A stretch of 14,468 nucleotides of DNA from Pseudomonadota bacterium (lineage in GTDB: Bacteria; Pseudomonadota; Gammaproteobacteria; Steroidobacterales; Steroidobacteraceae): positions 1-14,468 of the forward strand of contig JAEZFW010000006.1 in assembly GCA_023417315.1 (NCBI GenBank). Direction: 5' to 3'. The notes beneath the pieces are model-generated. The model saw nothing but the letters and a program-made list of their open reading frames with translations, had not been told where the DNA came from and ran no database searches. Shown here piece by piece: positions 14,371 through 14,468 of this stretch. The position numbers were made by a program, and so were the translations under genes. Each line of letters starts with the position of its first letter. Position 1 is the first letter of the stretch.

Positions 14371-14456
14371 GGAGGGGTACCCAAGCGGCCAACGGGGGCA
14401 GACTGTAAATCTGCTGGCTTATGCCTTCGTAGGTTCGAATCCTACCCCCTCCACCA
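14371..14456 (+). tRNA. tRNA-Tyr (anticodon GUA)
   Basis: The acceptor stem GGAGGGG (14371-14377) pairs with CCCCTCC (14446-14452), followed by discriminator A and an encoded CCA. The anticodon stem GCAGA/TCTGC encloses the loop CTGTAAA, giving anticodon GTA for tyrosine. A long variable arm (GGC-TTAT-GCC) marks it as class II, as bacterial tRNA-Tyr should be. The T arm is GTAGG-TTCGAAT-CCTAC. In many proteobacteria this tRNA leads a tyr-gly-thr-tuf cluster, which would lie beyond the window edge. Confidence 0.97.
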
Positions 14457-14468
14457 CCTCTGCGGGTG

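Overview
This window looks like chromosomal DNA of a GC-rich Gram-negative bacterium. It encodes an outer-membrane porin, a TonB-dependent receptor, several Sec-exported proteins, sigma-54 control and c-di-GMP signalling (HDOD-GGDEF and PilZ). A gammaproteobacterium of the Steroidobacter/Nevskia/Xanthomonas type would fit, but that placement is an inference from gene style only. I see no IS element, phage gene, CRISPR array or rRNA.

Region 1 (1-6561) is the most interesting part. A porin gene (minus strand) stands back to back with a sigma-54 enhancer-binding activator of the AcoR type (GAF-PAS-AAA+-Fis). Downstream on the plus strand come a PqqD-family gene and a TonB-dependent receptor that strongly resembles Escherichia coli YncD/PqqU, the outer-membrane transporter of the cofactor pyrroloquinoline quinone (PQQ). 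Correctly spaced -24/-12 elements lie in front of both the porin gene (minus strand, 1407-1424) and pqqD (plus strand, 3968-3984), one on each side of the activator gene. I infer a small sigma-54 regulon in which one activator switches on an outer-membrane pore, a PQQ-maturation protein and a PQQ importer, perhaps to serve a PQQ-dependent dehydrogenase encoded elsewhere. A UUCG-capped hairpin (6540-6561) closes the region.

Region 2 (6579-10557, all minus strand) holds a secreted PRC-barrel protein with a duplicated linker motif, a secreted four-cysteine protein of unknown function, the DNA helicase RecQ and a PilZ-domain protein.

Region 3 (10641-12608, plus strand) holds a PLP-dependent threonine/serine dehydratase-like enzyme and glutamate racemase MurI. 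The murI start lies inside an inverted array of 8-bp repeats that can fold into a long hairpin covering the ribosome-binding site and start codon.

Region 4 (12611-14456) holds a convergent HDOD-GGDEF protein with an SGEEF active-site variant, then a strong sigma-70-like promoter and a tRNA-Tyr(GUA) gene at the right edge.
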